Assembly: GCF_024181725.1 (NCBI RefSeq)
Contig: NZ_CP028908.1
Location: 3,399,501 to 3,463,500, forward strand
Source of the DNA: Bradyrhizobium sp. WD16
Lineage (GTDB): Bacteria > Pseudomonadota > Alphaproteobacteria > Rhizobiales > Xanthobacteraceae
DNA length: 64,000 nucleotides
Direction of reading: 5' to 3'
Shown: positions 59,894 to 64,000 of the stretch, in pieces
How positions within the stretch are numbered: the first letter of the stretch is position 1
How the letters are laid out: every line of letters begins with the position of its first letter
Translations under genes and position numbers: made by a program
The notes under the pieces: generated by a model
Databases searched by the model: none
The model's input: only the letters and a program-made list of their open reading frames with translations
What the model was told of the DNA's origin: nothing

Positions 59894-59967
59894 TGTGGCG
59901 TCTCGCAATTGCCTATGCCTTTGCGGCAAGCCTCTCATAGGCAATTGCGAGACATAAGCCACACTAG
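59890..59967. repeat. CTAG-bounded palindrome, family D (copy 2)
   Basis: A 78-bp palindrome with ends CTAGTGTGGC and GCCACACTAG. The stem GTCTCGCAATTGCCTA pairs with TAGGCAATTGCGAGAC. It is joined by CTTTTTGATTTTG to family C at 59981. Confidence 0.9.
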
Positions 59968-59980
59968 CTTTTTGATTTTG

Positions 59981-60055
59981 CTAGTGTCCCGATGTCTCCG
60001 AATGACCGTGCGAGGGTGAGGCAAACGAAGCGGTAATTCGGAGACGGGACACTAG
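59981..60055. repeat. CTAG-bounded palindrome, family C (copy 2)
   Basis: A 75-bp palindrome almost identical to the copy at 48722, ends CTAGTGTCCC/GGGACACTAG. It lies 12 bp beyond the stop codon of the minus-strand membrane protein gene at 60068. Confidence 0.9.
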
Positions 60056-60067
60056 CAAAGTGCGGTC

Positions 60068-60352
60068 TCAGCGGCGGTCGTAGCCGGGCGCGAACAACGC
60101 CTTGACCTGGGTGAGCAGGGCGAAGAGCCACGCCGCGGCATAAAGCCCGGCAAGCCCTAGCGCCACCCGCCGGTCCATGACCGAGAGCCCTCCCCAGAAC
60201 CAGACCCGGTAGAGCCACAGGCCGGAGGTGGCGATCCCGAGCAGGCAGACCAGGAATTTGAGCCCCCTGGTATGGGCGACGCCGACCGCGGCGAAGAGGA
60301 GGGTCGCCGGCACAAGAAACATCTGGCAGGCGGCGATCAGCGTCTCGTTCAT
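60068..60352 (-). CDS. Small membrane protein (three to four helices)
   Basis: A 94-residue hydrophobic protein (AACQMFLVPATLLFAAVGVA, GLKFLVCLLGIATSGLWLYR, VALGLAGLYAAAWLFALLTQ). No family is recognised. The start is taken at ATG 60352. Confidence 0.65.
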   Translation of the reverse strand: MNETLIAACQMFLVPATLLFAAVGVAHTRGLKFLVCLLGIATSGLWLYRVWFWGGLSVMDRRVALGLAGLYAAAWLFALLTQVKALFAPGYDRR

Positions 60353-60501
60353 GCGAACTCCAGCATTGGCCTTGAGAGGCAGCATCCGTCGAATCGCCGG
60401 CGAGTATAGCTTTCGGGTTGGGCTGTCGCGTCCTGCCGGTGCTCAGGGGCTCGCGTAAGGACCCGGCTCGAGAAGAAGCCCCTTGAGGACCCCCACCCAG
60501 C

Positions 60502-61368
60502 TCAGGGGCCCATGGCCCGCGGATCGGTGATCTTCAGCTTCCGGGTATCGACGGGCGCGAGCTTGCTGGTCTTGTCGAGGAATTTGTCGAGCGCCGCCTG
60601 GATCCTTTCCTTGACCTTCTCGGGCCCGCGATCGCTCATGTCAGTGTGCTGGGCGTTGGTGTCGACAACTTCGATATCCGGGTTGTGACCGGGCGGCACG
60701 ACGCCGGGATCGGGCTTGAACTGATTGTCCTTGGAGCGGAACGACAGGATCTTGTTGACGCCGGAGGCGAGCAGCGGCACCCGGAGATTGTCGAGCGTCA
60801 CCACCCGCAGCACTAGTTCGGGATGTTCTTCGGCGAAGTACATCGAGATGTCGCCGCCATTGGAGTGGCCGACCAGGGTCAGATGGTCGAAGACGGCGTC
60901 GGGGAATTGCTTCTTCAGCTCGCCGACGACGAAGAAGATGTTCTGCTCGGCCCGCTCATAGATCTTCAGGCGCCCGACATAGAGCGAACCCTCGCGCGTC
61001 ATCAAGGGCGTGTCGGTCGGCAGGTCGTGCTGGATGCTCGCCACCAGGAAGCCACGGGCGGCAAAGACGTTGGCCAGAAATGAATACTCGGTGTTCTTGA
61101 CGGTGTTGCCGTGGCTGATGATGGCGACCGGCAGCGCGCCATAGCCGGCTTCGGCCTTCATCTCGTAGTCCCGGCGCACGGCCACATCCACCGCGATCGC
61201 CCGCTGGCGCGAGGCATCGTAGAGGTTCAGGGTTTCGTGGCGGATCGCCCATTTGCTGAAGGCCACATAGCCGGCGGTGACCGCGATGGCGATACAGCCG
61301 GCAGTGATGATCAGCTTGCGGGCATGGACCGCGGCTCTCCGGCGAAATGAGGCAAGGCGTCGTTTCAT
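60502..61368 (-). CDS. Membrane-anchored alpha/beta hydrolase
   Basis: A 288-residue hydrolase with an N-terminal anchor (LIITAGCIAIAVTAGYVAF, after a basic start), a HG segment (AIISHGNTVKNTEYSFLANV), the nucleophile elbow LVGHSNGGDISMYFAEEHPE and probable acid/base residues in the last third. It resembles dienelactone-hydrolase-like or PET-hydrolase-fold esterases. It is exported to the periplasmic face. The substrate is unknown. Confidence 0.8.
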   Translation of the reverse strand: MKRRLASFRRRAAVHARKLIITAGCIAIAVTAGYVAFSKWAIRHETLNLYDASRQRAIAVDVAVRRDYEMKAEAGYGALPVAIISHGNTVKNTEYSFLANVFAARGFLVASIQHDLPTDTPLMTREGSLYVGRLKIYERAEQNIFFVVGELKKQFPDAVFDHLTLVGHSNGGDISMYFAEEHPELVLRVVTLDNLRVPLLASGVNKILSFRSKDNQFKPDPGVVPPGHNPDIEVVDTNAQHTDMSDRGPEKVKERIQAALDKFLDKTSKLAPVDTRKLKITDPRAMGP

Positions 61369-61535
61369 GGAACTTAGATAATCGCTCTGTCACCGGGAAA
61401 GCGCGGCGGCGCAGCCCCTGGATGGATTAAATTTTGGACAGTTGTCCGGTTCCAAAGTCCCGCGTCAAGGGAACCGGGAGCAGGTCGACCGGGTTGGGTT
61501 GGTTGAAGCAGGTTTTCATCGCGAGGGAGGACACC

Positions 61536-61748
61536 ATGGGTAAAGCTGATGCGGGCAAGACCTTCGATCCCGCTCCGATCGACCGCTTGGCAGAGGACAA
61601 GCATACCGCAATCCGCAAGGACAAGGAGGAGAGCCTGCGTGATAGCGCGGTGAAAGACACCTTCCCGGCCTCCGATCCCGTCAGCGCTCAACAACAGGTC
61701 TTGGCGCGCGATGGCGACCACCGCGCGCGAAGAGGTTCCTCCCGCTAG
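61536..61748 (+). CDS. Small hydrophilic hypothetical protein
   Basis: A 70-residue charged protein (MGKADAGKTFDPAPIDRLAE, DKEESLRDSAVKDTFPASDP) with a strong GAGGGAGG site. The ESLRDSAVKDTFPASDPVS stretch is typical of small stress-related proteins in Rhizobiales. The TAG stop at 61746-61748 is inside the CTAG end of a family C palindrome, so the last residues may depend on the repeat. Confidence 0.75.
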   Translation: MGKADAGKTFDPAPIDRLAEDKHTAIRKDKEESLRDSAVKDTFPASDPVSAQQQVLARDGDHRARRGSSR

Positions 61749-61820
61749 TGTCCTGTCTCCGAATTACCGCTCCATTTGCCTCACGCTCGCACGGTCATTC
61801 GGAGACATAAAGGACACTAG
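61745..61820. repeat. CTAG-bounded palindrome, family C (copy 3, inverted)
   Basis: Reverse-complement version of the copies at 48722 and 59981, with ends CTAGTGTCC and GGACACTAG. The left CTAG provides the stop codon of the gene ending at 61748. A 13-bp linker (CAAAATCAAAGCG) joins it to family D at 61834. Confidence 0.88.
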
Positions 61821-61833
61821 CAAAATCAAAGCG

Positions 61834-61912
61834 CTAGTGTGGCTTATGTCTCGCAATTGCCTACGAGAGACTGGCCGCAAAGGCGGTAGGCAATTGCGAG
61901 ACGCCACACTAG
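61834..61912. repeat. CTAG-bounded palindrome, family D (copy 3, inverted)
   Basis: A 79-bp palindrome, ends CTAGTGTGGC/GCCACACTAG, stem GTCTCGCAATTGCCTA with TAGGCAATTGCGAGAC. With the preceding family C copy it forms an inverted D-C composite of 168 bp. Confidence 0.88.
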
Positions 61913-61975
61913 AGCTCCCTCGCGCCCCCGAAAATGAAGGCGAATTTCGGAAAGCAGGCGCAAGTGGCAACTGCA

Positions 61976-62116
61976 CTAGGAAAGCGCAGCCGCCATCAGC
62001 GCGGCGCCGAGCACCGCGATACCGGCGAAGGCGACGCTGAGGAAGCGGTCACAGACCAGGGAATAACGATTACGGGTGTCGGGACTACGGCTGCGACTTG
62101 GCACGGCAACCTCCAT
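61976..62116 (-). CDS. 46-residue membrane protein
   Basis: A basic N-terminus (MEVAVPSRSRSPDTRNRYSL) is followed by one hydrophobic helix (FLSVAFAGIAVLGAALMAAA). The TAG stop is again within a CTAGTG sequence, although no full palindrome is recognisable next to it. No family can be given. Confidence 0.55.
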   Translation of the reverse strand: MEVAVPSRSRSPDTRNRYSLVCDRFLSVAFAGIAVLGAALMAAALS

Positions 62117-62149
62117 CACGATTGACACCGTGATGTCCGCGCAAATTGA

Positions 62150-62455
62150 TTAAAAATGTCGCAACGCCCGTCGCCAGGCTCGGAAGTGCATTACGTTTTG
62201 TCGCGGCGCGCCGGCACGAGCAATCTCCGGGCCTGCGTGGGCAGCCGCCGCGAGGCGAGATGGAAGAAGCCGCGCAAGCGACAGCCGTCGTTCGTCCCTC
62301 TCGCCCTGGCGCACCAAAGCGACGATGCAACGCGCGAGTTCGGCGCGCATGACGGCGATGTCGCTCGCCATGCCGGGCCGGGCGAAGCGCTCCCAGGCGC
62401 GATCGAAGGCGCGTGCCATCAGACGCTGGAGGTCATCGGGTATCTCCGCCGGCAT
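62150..62455 (-). CDS. Conserved hypothetical helical protein
   Basis: A 101-residue protein (DDLQRLMARAFDRAWERFAR, VMRAELARCIVALVRQGERD) similar in pattern to short helical proteins that are frequent in Bradyrhizobium-type genomes. Its C-terminal third is Ala/Arg-rich and less convincing. Confidence 0.6.
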   Translation of the reverse strand: MPAEIPDDLQRLMARAFDRAWERFARPGMASDIAVMRAELARCIVALVRQGERDERRLSLARLLPSRLAAAAHAGPEIARAGAPRQNVMHFRAWRRALRHF

Positions 62456-62568
62456 GGCTTCGCCGATTTCGATCTGAAATTGTGTATATCAAAATATTCT
62501 CGAAAATGTGCTCCTTTTGCAATTGGCGATGCTGTCGCATAAGACGCCTTCGTCAACGGAAGAGCACA

Positions 62569-63087
62569 ATGATGCCGCGTCACTACGTCTATCTCGCCGG
62601 TCCCGGGGTCTTCCGGCACGACGCGCCGGAATTCTCCGCAGGGCTCAAGGAGCTGTGCCAGACTCACGGCCTGTCGGCGCTGTGGCCGCTGGACAATACG
62701 ATCGAGGCTGTGGGGCGCGCGGCACAGGCCGAGGCCATTCGCCGCGCCAACGAAGCGATGATCCGCCGGGCGGTAGCGGTCATCGCCGACATCTCACCTT
62801 TCCGCGGTCCCAATATGGATCCCGGCACGGCCTACGAGATCGGTTTTGCCCTGGCGCTGGAAAAGCCGGTCTTCGCCTATTCGACGGATCGTCGCAGCCT
62901 GCTCACGCGCACCGTGCCGGCGGCGGGCGCCGACGGTGTAGCTCGCGACGAGGCCGGGTTGTTGGTCGAAGATTTCGGCTTGCTGGAGAATTTGATGATC
63001 GCGACCGCGGTAGCGGCGGTCACCCACAGCGCCGCGGCGGCGATCGCCGCCTGCGCCGCGCATCTCAACGCCACGCAGCGAGGGTGA
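62569..63087 (+). CDS. Nucleoside 2-deoxyribosyltransferase-fold protein
   Basis: A 172-residue protein. YVYLAGPGVFRHDAPEFSAG at the N-terminus, VIADISPFRGPNMDPGTAYE with D74 and catalytic-type E90, and IGFALALEKPVFAYSTD define the family. These enzymes exchange or hydrolyse bases of (deoxy)nucleosides in salvage. It is a stand-alone gene. Confidence 0.88.
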   Translation: MMPRHYVYLAGPGVFRHDAPEFSAGLKELCQTHGLSALWPLDNTIEAVGRAAQAEAIRRANEAMIRRAVAVIADISPFRGPNMDPGTAYEIGFALALEKPVFAYSTDRRSLLTRTVPAAGADGVARDEAGLLVEDFGLLENLMIATAVAAVTHSAAAAIAACAAHLNATQRG

Positions 63088-63273
63088 TCGCACTCAGGGG
63101 CTTACCTGCGCCAGTTGCAGATGCCGCTTGTGTTGCAGGGCCAAGTCTGAATCCGCGGGCGCGGCAGGCTTGCCTGGGCGTCGAGCGGGTTGCGTCGGTG
63201 CTCTGCATACCGTTTGTGGCCACGCGCCGCGTGGGCAAGCGCCGGTGATCTTCCCCCGAAAAAATGGACAGGG

Positions 63274-64000
63274 TTAAGCAGCTTTTAGTTCCATCGCGAT
63301 CGGGCTGATGTAGCCGATGGCCGAATGGCGACGGATACGATTATAGAAGCCCTCGATATAGGCAAAGATATCCCGTCTGGCTTCCTCGCGTGTCGCATAG
63401 TGGCGGTGATGGACGAGCTCGGTTTTGAGCGTGTGGAAGAAGCTCTCCATCGGAGCGTTGTCGTAGCAGTTGCCCTTGCGGCTCATCGAGGCTCTGAGTC
63501 CGGCGGACTGGATCATCTTTCGGTAATCGGCCGAGGCATATTGAACGCCGCGATCGGAATGGTGGATCAGGCCTGGACCAGGCCGCTGCACCGCGATGGC
63601 CATCTTCAATGCGGCCAACGGCAGGTCGGTGCGTAGATGATCCTCCATCGCCCAGCCGACGATTTTGCGGCTGTAGAGATCCATAACGGTGGCCAGATAG
63701 AGCCAGCCCTGATCGGTCTCTACATAGGTGATGTCGGCCAGCCAAATCCGGTTCGGCGCGGCGGCGATGAAGTTGCGGTCGAGCAGATTTGGAGCGATCG
63801 GGAGATCGTGCCGGCTGTCGGTGGTCCGCACCCGGCGCGGCCGCGCCATAATGGCCCTGATCCCGTGATGGCGCATCAATCGCTCGATACGGCCACGGCT
63901 CGCCCCATGGCCCTGAGCCTTCAGTTCTTCATGGATGCGCGGGCTGCCGTAGCGTCCGTGGTTGTCGCGATGGACCTGTTGGATGTCGTCCAGGAGCTCA
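63274..64000 (-). mobile_element. IS3-family transposase (OrfB), truncated by the window edge
   Basis: The reverse strand encodes the C-terminal ~240 residues of an IS3-type OrfB, open to the right edge. The upstream part is the HTH_21 region (DNHGRYGSPRIHEELKAQGH). The integrase core has D in IWLADITYVETDQG, D in LIHHSDRGVQYAS and E in NCYDNAPMESFFHTLK, and the protein ends NRIRRHSAIGYISPIAMELK. The catalytic triad is intact, so it may be active. The left end probably lies at ~63245-63272, but I cannot fix the terminal repeat without the other end. Confidence 0.85.

Noticed and set aside
1-64000. tRNA, rRNA, CRISPR arrays, replication origin or prophage
   Set aside because: I looked for cloverleaf genes, spacer arrays, dnaA-box clusters and phage structural genes and saw none.

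Overview
The window looks like chromosomal DNA of an alphaproteobacterium of the Bradyrhizobium/Rhodopseudomonas group (Nitrobacteraceae). The reasons are high GC, the alphaproteobacterial formate dehydrogenase accessory block (DUF6505, DUF6352, DUF3305, DUF3306), a degenerate YdaS-type helix-turn-helix protein, and 'GAGCATGATC...GATCATGCTC' palindromes of a kind I associate with these genomes. The assignment is inferred from content; no rRNA or tRNA gene is present to confirm it.

Layout. 1-1161: start of an enoyl-CoA hydratase gene with a divergent LysR regulator. 1252-11603: a signalling and exopolysaccharide block. It holds a perfect FNR/FixK-type box, a CheY-like regulator, a REC-PAS protein, a zinc-ribbon (TackOD1-like) protein with a degenerate GGDEF-like domain, a family 2 glycosyltransferase, an HlyD-like membrane-fusion protein and, convergent to them, two paralogous PAS histidine kinases. 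12071-28350: a complete type II secretion system (gspD, gspEFGHIJKLM, a GspN/C-like gene and a short gspO). It is bracketed by two secreted AcpA/phospholipase C-type phosphoesterases, which are plausible cargo. 28481-29809: a WD40-cytochrome c fusion. 29967-33589: ethanolamine ammonia-lyase (eutBC) and permease with no microcompartment genes, followed by an AraC-family regulator whose N-terminus seems frameshifted. 34745-46429: a formate dehydrogenase locus with polyferredoxin, four DUF accessory proteins, a lipoate/biotin-ligase-like protein, an HTH-TorD fusion and the three catalytic/electron-transfer subunits.

46824-63087 is a looser accessory region. It contains a PRC-barrel remnant, a glyoxalase-fold protein, a sorbosone dehydrogenase-like protein, a methyltransferase, an amidohydrolase/XapX/isochorismatase-like cluster, an alpha/beta hydrolase, Ku, a deoxyribosyltransferase-fold protein and several 34-46-codon membrane proteins. 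The right edge cuts an IS3-family transposase.

The most unusual non-coding signal is a set of ~75-bp palindromes bounded by CTAG. Several occur as pairs joined by a 13-bp linker: one B-A pair and three D-C pairs. In at least three cases the CTAG end supplies the stop codon of the neighbouring gene. A second two-palindrome family (GAGCATGATC type) brackets a decayed PRC-barrel gene.
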